A stretch of DNA of 64,000 bases. Source: an uncultured Bacilli bacterium (lineage in GTDB: Bacteria > Bacillota_I > Bacilli_A > RF39 > UBA660). Both the position numbers and the translations under genes were made by a program. Shown here one piece after another: positions 16,708-25,164 of this stretch. Under the pieces are notes generated by a model. The model saw nothing but the letters and a program-made list of their open reading frames with translations, ran no database searches and had not been told where the DNA came from. Where the stretch lies: contig CAKOND010000005.1 of assembly GCA_934096945.1 (NCBI GenBank), forward strand, positions 1 to 64,000, written 5' to 3'. Every line of letters begins with the position of its first letter. Within the stretch, counting starts at the first letter, position 1.

Positions 16708-17411
16708 TTATTTTAGTTTACTTATTTCTTTTATTATAAGATTAACACAATCATCTAAAAGGTTATCTAGCTCATTTTTATTAAAAAGACAATATTTATG
16801 TTTAAATATTTTTTCAAATAAACTTAATTTATTAAACTTTGAAAATCTATTTTCTAAATAGTTAAATCTTGTATCTACGAGTTCTTTATTTAAAAATTGG
16901 GGTGTTAATACACTAATATTAGATAAAACTATATTTTTATCCGATGGTATTTCTATGAGGTTATCGTTATAAAGATAACGACCATATAGTTCAAAATCTT
17001 TGTGCTTATACTTTCTTTTTATTCTTTTTTTGTCTTCTTTATCAATATATTTTATTTTACCATTTTTGAATTTTATACCAATAATGTCATTATTCTTGTC
17101 TTGTATCCAGCATTTAGAATATACAGCATTATTGAAAAACAAATCTGTAAGTAAATGTGAGTAATATCCAAGTACTAGATGATTATCTAACTTTTCATTA
17201 TAAGTCTTTAAAAATTTATCTATATTAATCATTTTCTCTTTCGGGCAATTTGGATACGGGATGTCATCATAAAAATGAGCTTCATACCTACTTATAGATG
17301 TTTCATAATCAACATCGGGAATTAAATTTCCATAATAAAATAAATCTTGATTTAATTTTAATTTTTTATTTGCTTTTTAGCAACCATTAAATGTATGGAC
17401 CAACTTGGCAT
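16708..17411 (-). pseudogene. Zinc-dependent phospholipase C-like gene with a frameshift
   Basis: ATG 17411 (TAAGGAG 8 bases upstream) starts MPSWSIHLMVAKKQIK and is broken in an A6 run near 17365. With one extra A the frame continues KLKLNQDLFYYGNLIPDVD, EAHFYDDIPYPNC and then the open 174-codon part starting MINIDKFLKTYN with LGYYSHLLTDLFFNN. The spaced WxxH, GNLxPD and SHxxTD elements fit the zinc-dependent phospholipase C/S1-P1 nuclease fold. No signal peptide is seen. Family assignment is moderate. Confidence 0.65.
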
Positions 17412-17428
17412 AATTTTAACTCCTTAAT

Positions 17429-18400
17429 TTATTTGTAAAATTTTTCTATTATTTTTAATTTTGCATAATTAATTAAAGATTCATCTGTAAAATCTTCATT
17501 ATAAATTTTAGCATCTTTTTTAAACTTTTCTTTCATGTCATTTTTATAATCTTGAAAACTTTTAAAACCAGTTAACTTATAATTAATCATATCTTCTTTT
17601 AAATCTTTAAATTTTAATATTTCTTCACTATAGGATTCAACAATACCTAGAAACTCACTGTCATAAGAAACTAAATATTTCTCATTTTTAATTGGTTTTG
17701 AAAATGAATAATTAATATTTATCAAATAATCTTTTTTACCACTCATAATAGCTATTGCTATTTGCTTTTTATCAATATTCATAAAACAATAAGATTGATA
17801 CTTTAAAACTTTTGAATTAGAGTATCTTTTTAAATTATCTTCATATTTTAGTTTTTTTAATTTTCTATCATAATTTTTCAGATGCAATTTATCTTTTATA
17901 TTCTTATGTTTTTTTGCATAAATACGATCAAATTCCATATCTAGTTTATTTATTTCTTTAGAACGCTTAATATCTTTTAGACCAATTAAATGAAGATAAC
18001 TTTGCGTTTGCTTTAAGTACCCTAGTTCTTGATTGCTATATTCATATAAAAATTCATCTGGAATTATAAAACTTTCTGGGTAATCATATAAAGCTTGAAT
18101 AACCTCATCAAAACTATGACAATGATTAATCATTGGAGAACATTTAAATTTTTTGTCTTTTACAAATTCAAAGGCATTTGCCTTATAGTGGTATGTAACT
18201 CCGGCTCTAGCAATATCTCCGATAGCATAAAGCAAATTTGGTTCAACAATACATTGTTTGTTCGTATACTTAACCCATTCAAATGTATCTCGCTTACTAT
18301 CAAAAAACGGATATGGTAAATTGCAATCTTTAAATTTTTTATAGCGTTTATTTTCTTTAAGCTTATAAAAATACAGTTTAATTTTACTAGATAAATGCAT
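17429..18400 (-). CDS. Unknown protein, 323 aa
   Basis: I do not recognise a family. The protein is basic and soluble, with no signal sequence; residues 150-195 (KKHKNIKDKLHLKNYDRKL) are very Lys-rich and may bind nucleic acid or be coiled. Start ATG 18400 has GGAG 8 bases upstream. It follows the tRNA-Met/Leu unit and precedes the broken phospholipase-like gene. Confidence 0.65.
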   Translation of the reverse strand: MHLSSKIKLYFYKLKENKRYKKFKDCNLPYPFFDSKRDTFEWVKYTNKQCIVEPNLLYAIGDIARAGVTYHYKANAFEFVKDKKFKCSPMINHCHSFDEVIQALYDYPESFIIPDEFLYEYSNQELGYLKQTQSYLHLIGLKDIKRSKEINKLDMEFDRIYAKKHKNIKDKLHLKNYDRKLKKLKYEDNLKRYSNSKVLKYQSYCFMNIDKKQIAIAIMSGKKDYLININYSFSKPIKNEKYLVSYDSEFLGIVESYSEEILKFKDLKEDMINYKLTGFKSFQDYKNDMKEKFKKDAKIYNEDFTDESLINYAKLKIIEKFYK

Positions 18401-18430
18401 TTAAAACACTCCATTCATAAATATTTTGTA

Positions 18431-18460
18431 TATAATAAAACTCGAATATTATATTCGAGT
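18431..18460 (-). terminator. Terminator of the tRNA-Met/Leu unit
   Basis: ACTCGAATA-TAA-TATTCGAGT, a 9-bp perfect stem, followed by TTTTATTATA on the minus strand. Confidence 0.8.
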
Positions 18461-18472
18461 CAAATTTCTAAC

Positions 18473-18557
18473 TGGTGCAGGCGAAGGGACTTGAACCCCC
18501 ACGGAATATTCCACTAGATCCTAAGTCTAGCGCGTCTACCAGTTCCGCCACGCCTGC
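18473..18557 (-). tRNA. tRNA-Leu (TAG)
   Basis: 85 bases including encoded CCA. Acceptor arms GCAGGCG and CGCCTGC pair fully, discriminator A. Anticodon loop CTTAGGA gives anticodon TAG for CUA leucine codons, and a class II variable arm is present. Confidence 0.95.
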
Positions 18558-18565
18558 AAAATAAA

Positions 18566-18642
18566 TGGTGGACCTCATAGGACTCGAACCTATGACAACT
18601 CGGTTATGAGCCGAGGGCTCTAACCAACTGAGCTAGAGGTCC
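18566..18642 (-). tRNA. tRNA with CAT anticodon (elongator Met or Ile2)
   Basis: 77 bases with encoded CCA. Arms GGACCTC and GAGGTCC, discriminator A, anticodon loop CTCATAA, anticodon CAT. The sequence alone does not tell elongator Met from the Ile2 species that TilS modifies; the GGACCT acceptor resembles Ile2 of other Bacillota. Confidence 0.9.
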
Positions 18643-18654
18643 ATGACAATATTA

Positions 18655-18683
18655 ATATTACCACATATTTTTATTTATGACAA
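18655..18683 (-). promoter_or_regulatory. Promoter of the tRNA-CAT/Leu unit
   Basis: TTGTCA (18678-18683), 17 bases, TAATAT (18655-18660) on the minus strand, 12 bases before the first tRNA. Confidence 0.7.
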
Positions 18684-18699
18684 GTCTTTTTTTCATAAA

Positions 18700-18738
18700 A
18701 ATTAAAAAACTTAAGCACCCCCCGAAGCTTAAGTTTTT
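18700..18738. terminator. Bidirectional terminator
   Basis: AAAACTTAAGC and GCTTAAGTTTT form an 11-bp stem with a C-rich loop; T-runs flank both sides. It ends the 139-aa unknown gene on the minus strand. Confidence 0.8.
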
Positions 18739-18747
18739 TAAACTAAA

Positions 18748-19167
18748 TTATTTATCTTGTAACATATTAAGTAAATCAATTTTAAACATATCCTTAGATG
18801 CGTTAGCTTTAGAAATCATAATGCCTTTATATGTTGTAAGTTCAGATCTATGACCTTCTAAAAGAATATCTGATGGTGTAATAGTTTCTAGAACTACTAC
18901 TTCATCTTTTTTGTGTACTGTGTAAACTAATTTAACTTCACCATGGATTTGAGCAAACATCTTATCACTTGGTAATTTAAGTTCATATGTTTCTGTACCA
19001 TTTTTCTTATTTACAGAAATAAGTTCACCTACAAAATTACCATTTCTAAGTGCTGGATAATAGTCAAAGTTTAATTTCTTAAACGCTAACATATTATACT
19101 TTTTTAAAGCCCTTTCCAATTTTTTAAATTCGTTTTCACAAACGTATTCTAAAACGTATCCTTTCAT
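18748..19167 (-). CDS. Unknown protein, 139 aa, behind two consensus promoters
   Basis: ATG 19167 is preceded by AGGGGGTATGGAAAA; an open frame upstream to 19257 has no ribosome site. The product starts MKGYVLEYVCENEFKKLERA and ends KIDLLNMLQDK; it is soluble and has alternating beta-like stretches (EVKLVYTVHKKDEVVVLETI). I cannot name a family. Two tandem promoters with exact TTGACA and TATAAT stand upstream, so it is probably among the most strongly transcribed genes here. Confidence 0.75.
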   Translation of the reverse strand: MKGYVLEYVCENEFKKLERALKKYNMLAFKKLNFDYYPALRNGNFVGELISVNKKNGTETYELKLPSDKMFAQIHGEVKLVYTVHKKDEVVVLETITPSDILLEGHRSELTTYKGIMISKANASKDMFKIDLLNMLQDK

Positions 19168-19200
19168 TTTTCCATACCCCCTAATTACTCGAACAATTAT

Positions 19201-19229
19201 ATTATACCACAAACTGCAATTTTTGTCAA
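19201..19229 (-). promoter_or_regulatory. Consensus promoter, proximal
   Basis: TTGACA (19224-19229), 17 bases, TATAAT (19201-19206) on the minus strand: an exact sigma-A consensus 33 bases before the start codon. Confidence 0.85.
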
Positions 19230-19279
19230 ATTCGTGTAAATTTATCATATTGTTCATAGTATTTTCACATTGGAGCTAA

Positions 19280-19308
19280 ATTATAACACGTTCGACACCG
19301 TTTGTCAA
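19280..19308 (-). promoter_or_regulatory. Consensus promoter, distal
   Basis: TTGACA (19303-19308), 17 bases, TATAAT (19280-19285) on the minus strand, 79 bases upstream of the proximal promoter and aimed at the same gene. Confidence 0.85.
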
Positions 19309-19331
19309 ATTTTTTACCTCAAATTATGAAA

Positions 19332-19352
19332 AAAAGCCCATTTTAGGCTTAA
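19332..19352 (-). terminator. Terminator of rnc-smc
   Basis: AAGCC-TAAAAT-GGGCTT stem starting at the smc stop codon, then T7 on the minus strand. Confidence 0.75.
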
Positions 19353-22279
19353 TTTTCGAGCTTTGCACTAACTATTTTACTAACACCAGACTCTTGCATT
19401 GTAATACCATATAATGAATCCGCATATTCCATCATTCTCTTTTTGTGAGTTATAACTATAAACTGACTTCTAGTCTTTTCTTCACTTAAATACTTACCAA
19501 ACATATCAACATTTACTTCATCAAGTGCTGCTTCTGCTTCATCTAAAATGACAAATGGTGATGGCTTAACTTCAAGCATTGCAAATAGTAAACATATCGC
19601 TGTCAAAGCTTTTTCTCCCCCACTTAAGGCAACCGGTGAGTTTATTTTCTTTCCTGGTGGAATAGCTATAATATCAATACCTGTATTAAGTAGGTCATCT
19701 GGGTCACTCAAAGCAAGTTCCCCTCGTCCACCTTTAAACATCATCTTAAATATTTTACTAAATTCTTGTTTGATACTTTCAAATGATTTAGCAAACTTTT
19801 CAACCATTATATCATCCATTTCCTTAATAATACCTTTAAGCTCCATAGATGCACTTTCCAAATCAAATTTTTGACTGGTTAAAAATTCATATCTTTTAGA
19901 AATTCTTTCATATTCTTCGATTGAACCCAAGTTTACATTACCAAGTTTATTTAATTCTCTTTTTAAATTAGATACATGGTCACGTGCTATATCAGCATCC
20001 ATCTCTAAAGTATAACTTGATGATGCAGCTTCATAAGTTAAATTATAATTATTATTTAAATCCCCAAGTAAATTATCAAGTTTAACTTCTAATTTTCCTG
20101 ATGAAACTTCCTTACTCTTTAGTTCATTATTTACTATATTATAACTACTACTACTATCTCTAAGTTTTTTATCTAAAATATTAATTTCATCATTTAAATC
20201 ATTCTTTTCTTTAGTAATTAACTTAATATCTTTTTCAATTAATTCACGTGTTTTACTTAGATTATTTATTTTTTCCATTAATTTCATCAAATGATCATAA
20301 AGGTTATTCGACTTCATATCATTTATACCTTCAAGTTCACTTAATACATTCTTATGTTCTTCATTAAGTCTACTTAAATTTGTCTTTTTATTAAATAATT
20401 CATCATTTAATAATATTACATATTTATTTAAGACGTTTTCTCTTTCTTCAAGTTCTTCCATATTATTGGTAATGTCATTAACTTCATCAGTTAAATCTTT
20501 AATCTTAATATCCATTTTTTGAAGTTCACTCTTAAGTTTATTAAGTTCATTCTTTTCATTTAACATTGTATTTTTCTTACTTGTACCCCCGGTAATAGAA
20601 CCACCTACATGAAGTATTTCCCCATCAAGTGATACAACCTTATATTTATAATTAATAAGTTTACCTATAATATTTAAAGTTCTTTCATTATCAACTACTA
20701 CTACTTGGCCAAGTTGGTTTTCTACTATATTTCGGTATTTTGGATCAAAATCTATTAAATCACTTAATATACCAATATAACCATTAATATTTTTAATATC
20801 ATCAATTACTTCATTATTTACATATTTTCCTTTTATAACATTAAGTGGGAAAAATGTAGCTCTACCAAGTTTTCTTTCTTTTAAGAAATCTATGGCATTT
20901 AATGCAGCATTTTCATCATCAACTACTAAAAAGTTACTGCTTGCACCTAATGCTATATCAGTTGCTACTAAATATTTTTCAGGAATATCTATAAGTTTAC
21001 CAATTGTATTATGAATACCATGAAGTCTTGGATTATTTAAAATATTTCGCACAGATACCGGAGCAGATTCAGCACTTAAAATATTATTTTCTAAAATTTG
21101 AATTTTATTTTCAAGTAAGAATTTAGCTTTACTTGTATCCATTAAAGTATTACTTGCTGTACTTTTCTTAACCTTTAAAACAAGCAAATTATTTTTTACA
21201 TCTTCTCCCTTGCTTCTTTCTGAATTTATACTATTTTCAATATCTAAAACTTCTCTTTCACAAAGAGTAATATTTTTATTTAATTCAAGTTCTTTTTCTT
21301 TAAGTTTAATTAAATTATTTTCAAGTACATCATTATTTGCTTCATATTTTTGTCTTTCAATAGTAAGTTTCTTTTCACCATTTAAATCACTTAAATTTTC
21401 TGTTACTTTTAAAAGTTCTTCTTTCTTTTTATTTAATTTTTCTTCAAGTTCTAAACTTCTAAACTTAAGAGCTTCTAATTTACTATCTTCAGTGTTATCT
21501 TTTAAAGTAAGCAATTTTTCTTTTAAGTTCTTAATTTCTTCAGAAATTTTAGTATATTCAAGATTTAAATCTGTTATATCCTTAGCTATTAAAGCGATAT
21601 CTATACTTTCAAGTTCATCTTTTATATTTAAGTATTTTTGTGCCACAACACTTTGTTCTTTTAATGGTTCAACAGTTGTTGATAGCTCATCAATAACCAG
21701 TTTAATACGCATTAAATTTTCTTCAGTTTTTTCAAGTTTTTTAAGTGATTCTTCTTTACGTTTTTTGTATTTTAAAACACCTGCGGCACTTTCAAAAATA
21801 ACTCTTCGATCACTTGATTTTGAATTAACAATATCTGTTACATTTCCTTGACTTATGATATTAAAAGCATTTGTTCCAGCACCAGAATCTATAAATAAAT
21901 CTGTTACATCTTTAAGTCTAACTCTAGCATTATTTATAAAATATTCATTTTCACCAGTTGAATAAACAATTCTTTTTATTTCTACTTCTTTAAAATCACT
22001 ATGTAAATAATGATCACTATTATCAAAAACTAAAGCAACCATAGCTCTTTTTTGAGCTTCTCTTGACTCACTTCCACTAAAAATACAATCAGTCATATTA
22101 TTTTGACCACGCAAAGATTTTACAGATTGCTCACCTAAAACCCATCTAACAGCATCAACAATATTACTTTTGCCACTTCCATTTGGTCCAACAATCCCAG
22201 TTATTCCTGGATTTATTTCTAAATCTAATTTATCTGCAAAAGACTTAAAGCCTTGTGCTCTAATACTTTTTAAATACAT
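19349..22279 (-). CDS. smc: Chromosome partition protein SMC, short coiled-coil form
   Basis: 976 residues, about 200 fewer than usual SMC proteins. Walker [10 protein letters not shown] is at 31-39, the hinge at roughly 418-565 ([10 protein letters not shown] to GGSITGG), the signature LSGGEKAL at 885 and Walker [14 protein letters not shown] at 909. Both coiled-coil arms are about 230-250 residues instead of about 330, so the shortening is balanced and the arms still match. All ATPase motifs are intact. SMC with ScpAB organises and separates chromosomes. ATG directly follows the rnc stop (TAGATG), so the two are co-transcribed. Confidence 0.95.
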   Translation of the reverse strand: MYLKSIRAQGFKSFADKLDLEINPGITGIVGPNGSGKSNIVDAVRWVLGEQSVKSLRGQNNMTDCIFSGSESREAQKRAMVALVFDNSDHYLHSDFKEVEIKRIVYSTGENEYFINNARVRLKDVTDLFIDSGAGTNAFNIISQGNVTDIVNSKSSDRRVIFESAAGVLKYKKRKEESLKKLEKTEENLMRIKLVIDELSTTVEPLKEQSVVAQKYLNIKDELESIDIALIAKDITDLNLEYTKISEEIKNLKEKLLTLKDNTEDSKLEALKFRSLELEEKLNKKKEELLKVTENLSDLNGEKKLTIERQKYEANNDVLENNLIKLKEKELELNKNITLCEREVLDIENSINSERSKGEDVKNNLLVLKVKKSTASNTLMDTSKAKFLLENKIQILENNILSAESAPVSVRNILNNPRLHGIHNTIGKLIDIPEKYLVATDIALGASSNFLVVDDENAALNAIDFLKERKLGRATFFPLNVIKGKYVNNEVIDDIKNINGYIGILSDLIDFDPKYRNIVENQLGQVVVVDNERTLNIIGKLINYKYKVVSLDGEILHVGGSITGGTSKKNTMLNEKNELNKLKSELQKMDIKIKDLTDEVNDITNNMEELEERENVLNKYVILLNDELFNKKTNLSRLNEEHKNVLSELEGINDMKSNNLYDHLMKLMEKINNLSKTRELIEKDIKLITKEKNDLNDEINILDKKLRDSSSSYNIVNNELKSKEVSSGKLEVKLDNLLGDLNNNYNLTYEAASSSYTLEMDADIARDHVSNLKRELNKLGNVNLGSIEEYERISKRYEFLTSQKFDLESASMELKGIIKEMDDIMVEKFAKSFESIKQEFSKIFKMMFKGGRGELALSDPDDLLNTGIDIIAIPPGKKINSPVALSGGEKALTAICLLFAMLEVKPSPFVILDEAEAALDEVNVDMFGKYLSEEKTRSQFIVITHKKRMMEYADSLYGITMQESGVSKIVSAKLEN

Positions 22280-22930
22280 CTATTTCACCGCACTTTTTTT
22301 CAAAGCATCTAAAGCTGCATTTTGCTCTGCTTCTTTTTTGCTTTTGCCAATTCCCTTTCCATATACAATATTATCAATTTTTACTGCCATTTCAAATGTC
22401 TTATCATGAGCTTCACCATATTCATTTAATAAAACATATTCAAGTGAGCGTCTTGTTGTTTGTACGGCTTCTTGAAGTATTGTTTTATAATCTGTATTAA
22501 AATCTCTTTTTTCTTTTATATAAGGAATAATTATATCATCTAAATACTTTTTAACAACATCATAACCTTGATCAAGATAAATAACTGCTGCAACTGCTTC
22601 AAAAACATCAGCTATAATTGTATCATTTAAATTATGAATTTGCCCATGTCCAAGCCTAATACATTTATCAATACCAATATCACGAGAATAACACGCTAAA
22701 GCTTTTTCACAAACATAATTTGCTCTAATTTTAGTCATTTCTCCTTCTTTATAATCCGTATTTAAATAAAGATATTCACTAGTTACAGCTTCAAGTATAG
22801 CATCTCCTAAATATTCAAGTCTTTCATAATTTTCACAATTATGTTCATTTGAATAACTACTATGCGTAAGGGCTGTCTTTAAAAGTTCTTCATTATTAAT
22901 TTTAATGCCCATGTTTTCTAAAAATTTCAT
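22280..22930 (-). CDS. rnc: Ribonuclease III
   Basis: 216 residues. The signature [11 protein letters not shown] with catalytic Glu/Asp is at 38-48, the second acidic cluster is [13 protein letters not shown], and a C-terminal double-stranded RNA-binding domain ends [16 protein letters not shown]. It processes rRNA precursors and structured RNAs. Its operon with smc is the usual Bacillota order. A promoter lies 24 bases upstream. Confidence 0.95.
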   Translation of the reverse strand: MKFLENMGIKINNEELLKTALTHSSYSNEHNCENYERLEYLGDAILEAVTSEYLYLNTDYKEGEMTKIRANYVCEKALACYSRDIGIDKCIRLGHGQIHNLNDTIIADVFEAVAAVIYLDQGYDVVKKYLDDIIIPYIKEKRDFNTDYKTILQEAVQTTRRSLEYVLLNEYGEAHDKTFEMAVKIDNIVYGKGIGKSKKEAEQNAALDALKKSAVK

Positions 22931-22953
22931 AATATCATATCCATTTCTATACC

Positions 22954-22982
22954 ATTATAACAAATTTTTTCTAATTTGAAAA
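22954..22982 (-). promoter_or_regulatory. Promoter of rnc-smc
   Basis: TTTTCA (22977-22982), 17 bases, TATAAT (22954-22959) on the minus strand, divergent from the yidD promoter. Confidence 0.65.
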
Positions 22983-22984
22983 CA

Positions 22985-23013
22985 TTTACAAACGAATAAT
23001 TTTATAGTACAAT
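22985..23013 (+). promoter_or_regulatory. Promoter of yidD
   Basis: TTTACA (22985-22990), 17 bases, TACAAT (23008-23013) on the plus strand. Confidence 0.65.
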
Positions 23014-23030
23014 TTATAAAGGTGATGTAT

Positions 23031-23255
23031 TTGAAAAAATTAATCATTTATTTGATACGTGGATATCAAGTTACACCTCTTCATAGCCATAGTATGTGCC
23101 GCTTTACTCCGACTTGTAGTGAGTATATGATTGAAGCACTAGAAGCTTATGGTTTACGAAAAGGCCTACTTCTTGGCATAAAAAGAATATTTAAATGTAA
23201 TCCATTTGGTAAATTTGGTTATGATGAACTTAAAAAGGAAGGAAAAAATTTATGA
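23031..23255 (+). CDS. yidD: Membrane protein insertion efficiency factor YidD
   Basis: 74 residues if TTG 23031 is used, 6 bases after AAAGGTG; the GTG/ATG just upstream overlap that site and are less likely. The family core is clear: [46 protein letters not shown]. YidD helps the YidC/Oxa1 insertase put proteins in the membrane. Its stop overlaps the start of the following lipoprotein (ATGA). Confidence 0.9.
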   Translation: MKKLIIYLIRGYQVTPLHSHSMCRFTPTCSEYMIEALEAYGLRKGLLLGIKRIFKCNPFGKFGYDELKKEGKNL

Positions 23256-24106
23256 AAAAAATATTTTTATTAATACTTAGTTTATTTTTACTAACAGGTT
23301 GTAGTTTAAAAAAGGATAATTTAGAAAATACTACAATTTATACTACGATTTATCCAATTAAATACTTAACAGAATTTATGTACAAAGATTATTCAACAAT
23401 TGAAAGTATTTACCCCGCTGGTGCTGATGTTACAACATATGAACTTACTGATAAACAATTAAAAAATTATGCTAAAGGAGATTTATTTATTTATAATGGT
23501 TTAAGTAATGAAAAGACTATAACTAAAAACTTAATCAATAAAAATAGAAATCTTCTTATTATAGACGTTTCAAATGGCCTTTCATATACTTATGGTATTA
23601 AAGAATTATGGATGAGTCCAAATAACTATTTAATGCTTGCTAAAAACATTAGAGATTATTTAAAAGAATATTTAGAAAGTAAAATTATATCTGAATATGT
23701 AGATGAAAAATATAACGATTTATCAGAAATTTTATCAATAAAAGATGCTGACTTAAGGGCAATTGGTAAAGAAGCACAAAGCAAAGGTACAAATACTTTG
23801 GTAGTTAGTGACAATACATTTAAATTTTTAGAAAATTATGGATTTAATATTGTATCTTTAGATGAAGAAACTTTAACTGAAGGAACACTTAATTCAATAA
23901 AAAATAATTTTAAAAAGGAAACTTATACGACAATATTTGTTTTAGATAATAATTATACTGATAATATTAATTCTATTGTAAATGATTATAAAGCAAAAAC
24001 TATTGATGTTAAGTCAATGATTAATGTAGATAGTAATGATAATGATGATTATTTAACTGTTATGCAAGATTTTATTGATAATATTAGAAATTTTTGCATT
24101 AGATAA
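23252..24106 (+). CDS. Metal ABC transporter substrate-binding lipoprotein (ZnuA/AdcA-like)
   Basis: 284 residues. The N-terminus is a lipoprotein signal with lipobox LLTGC (Cys17). Then come [16 protein letters not shown] and [19 protein letters not shown], typical of cluster 9 metal-binding proteins, and a C-terminal half with [16 protein letters not shown]. The usual first metal His near PxGxDPHxY is replaced by Thr/Tyr, and no His-rich loop is seen, so metal binding may be altered. No permease or ATPase of the transporter is adjacent. Confidence 0.75.
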   Translation: MKKIFLLILSLFLLTGCSLKKDNLENTTIYTTIYPIKYLTEFMYKDYSTIESIYPAGADVTTYELTDKQLKNYAKGDLFIYNGLSNEKTITKNLINKNRNLLIIDVSNGLSYTYGIKELWMSPNNYLMLAKNIRDYLKEYLESKIISEYVDEKYNDLSEILSIKDADLRAIGKEAQSKGTNTLVVSDNTFKFLENYGFNIVSLDEETLTEGTLNSIKNNFKKETYTTIFVLDNNYTDNINSIVNDYKAKTIDVKSMINVDSNDNDDYLTVMQDFIDNIRNFCIR

Positions 24107-24135
24107 TTGACAAGAACCTACTTTTATATTAAAAT
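24107..24135 (+). promoter_or_regulatory. Promoter of tRNA-Ser
   Basis: TTGACA (24107-24112), 17 bases, TAAAAT (24130-24135), directly after the lipoprotein stop. Confidence 0.75.
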
Positions 24136-24150
24136 ATAGAAGTAGCTTAT

Positions 24151-24243
24151 GGAGTAGTACTCAAGAGGCTGAAGAGGGATCCCTGCTAAGGATTTAGGTC
24201 GGCGAATGCTGGCGCGGAGGTTCAAATCCTCTCTACTCCGCCA
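24151..24243 (+). tRNA. tRNA-Ser (GCT)
   Basis: 93 bases with encoded CCA. Acceptor GGAGTAG pairs with CTACTCC, discriminator G as in serine tRNAs, anticodon loop CTGCTAA gives GCT for AGC/AGU, long class II variable arm. Confidence 0.95.
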
Positions 24244-24255
24244 TTTAAGCAATTA

Positions 24256-24286
24256 AAAAGCTTCCGATTTTCGGAAGCTTTTTTAT
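24256..24286 (+). terminator. Terminator of tRNA-Ser
   Basis: AAGCTTCCGA-TTT-TCGGAAGCTT, a 10-bp stem, followed by TTTT. Confidence 0.85.
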
Positions 24287-24314
24287 GATACATAATAGCA
24301 ATTAACTTTTTGGC

Positions 24315-24343
24315 TTGACATGTGATAAAAAATTATTTACAAT
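24315..24343 (+). promoter_or_regulatory. Promoter of a small RNA
   Basis: TTGACA (24315-24320), 17 bases, TACAAT (24338-24343), with no coding frame downstream. Confidence 0.7.
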
Positions 24344-24349
24344 TAAGTC

Positions 24350-24435
24350 AACAAAGGATTTTTACATCCAGTTAATTGATTTAATGGTCTATACGACCCA
24401 GTTAGGATAGTTCTTATATAAGAGCTGTCCTTTTA
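24350..24435 (+). ncRNA. Putative small RNA, about 86 nt
   Basis: Bounded by the promoter at 24315 and a terminator at 24405-24435 (GGATAGTTCTT paired with AAGAGCTGTCC, two G-U pairs, then TTTTAT). It starts near CAACAAAGGATTTTT, similar to the first bases of the antisense RNA at 13837. I find no toxin-like frame on the opposite strand, so it may be a free-standing regulator or the remains of a type I system. Confidence 0.5.
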
Positions 24436-24513
24436 TAATGCAATATGTCTATACTTTAGTTTTAATGGTATAACTTAACAATAACTTTTTCAATTTATAT
24501 TAAAACTTACAAA

Positions 24514-24614
24514 TAAAAAAATGAGCTTTCCCCCGACTAAAGGAACCCACAAGGCAAGCTTGCTGGTATGTAATTTACATATCCTTTAGTAACTCGGCGA
24601 ACTACTAACTCACC
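24514..24614 (-). ncRNA. Putative structured small RNA, about 100 nt
   Basis: A minus-strand unit with near-consensus promoter (24621-24649) and an end in T7 (24515-24521). The RNA can fold into a long arm: ACTAAAGGA pairs with TCCTTTAGT and CCG with CGG; inside are a TATGTAA/TTACATA hairpin and a CCA-CAAG/CTTG-TGG hairpin. The outer TGAG can pair with CTCA before the T-run. It is not SRP RNA (no GGAAGGAAGCAGC-type loop), tRNA or tmRNA. I do not recognise the class. Confidence 0.6.
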
Positions 24615-24620
24615 TAGCTA

Positions 24621-24649
24621 ATAATAACATAAAATTCATTATTTGTCAA
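24621..24649 (-). promoter_or_regulatory. Promoter of the 100-nt structured RNA
   Basis: TTGACA (24644-24649), 17 bases, TATTAT (24621-24626) on the minus strand. Confidence 0.75.
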
Positions 24650-24759
24650 AAAGCAAAAACATCATGGATAATTTATAATTTTTGTGATAAATTTTTACCG
24701 CCGTTTTACCGCATAATATATGGAAAAAGTGGAAAATATGGAAAATACAGATGGTAACA
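24650..24759. other. Intergenic stretch without a recognised feature
   Basis: About 110 bases between the small RNA promoter and the tRNA-Glu terminator. It holds three loose repeats of TGGAAAAAGT/TGGAAAATAT and a repeated TACCGC, but no gene. It could be a worn remnant of an insertion beside the tRNA genes; this is weak. Confidence 0.3.
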
Positions 24760-24790
24760 GAAAAAGAAAAAGCCCGTTTTATCGGACTTT
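24760..24790 (-). terminator. Terminator of the tRNA-Ile/Glu unit
   Basis: AAAGTCCG-ATAAAA-CGGGCTTT, an 8-bp stem with one G-U, followed by TTCTTTTTCT on the minus strand. Confidence 0.8.
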
Positions 24791-24801
24791 TGAATACTAA
24801 T

Positions 24802-24878
24802 TGGTGACCCGTACGGGATTTGAACCCATGTATGCATGCGTGAAAGGCATGTGTGTTAAACCGCTTCACCAACGGGCC
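24802..24878 (-). tRNA. tRNA-Glu (TTC)
   Basis: 77 bases with CCA. Acceptor GGCCCGT/ACGGGTC, anticodon loop CTTTCAC gives TTC. Sequence matches the usual GGCCCGTTGGTGAAG-type glutamate tRNA. Confidence 0.95.
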
Positions 24879-24886
24879 ATACTTAA

Positions 24887-24963
<77 letters not shown>

Positions 24964-24981
24964 ACTAACAAAACCTTTTTC

Positions 24982-25010
24982 ATTTTACACTATTTTTTTA
25001 AGTTTTGCAA
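24982..25010 (-). promoter_or_regulatory. Promoter of the tRNA-Ile/Glu unit
   Basis: TTGCAA (25005-25010), 17 bases, TAAAAT (24982-24987) on the minus strand. Confidence 0.65.
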
Positions 25011-25124
25011 TAGTTTTTTGAAAATTTCTTTTTAATTTTTTCTTTACATCTTAACGACGTAATAAAATTATACTATATAATTTATGTCTTGTAAATATAA
25101 AAATGATATTTTTGTGAAAATTTG

Positions 25125-25164
25125 TCAAAAAAAGAATATTTATAGTTTCTTTATAAATATTCTT
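25125..25164 (-). terminator. Terminator of the metal P-ATPase operon
   Basis: 13-bp perfect stem (25132-25144 with 25152-25164), loop AAGAAAC, then T7 on the minus strand; the stem includes the ATPase stop codon. Confidence 0.85.

Noticed and set aside
24514..24614. SRP (4.5S) RNA as identity of the structured small RNA
   Set aside because: The conserved SRP apical motif (GGAAGGAAGCAGC-like) is absent.
24650..24760. Attachment site or integrase remnant beside tRNA-Glu
   Set aside because: Only short imperfect repeats are present; no tRNA 3'-end duplication was found.
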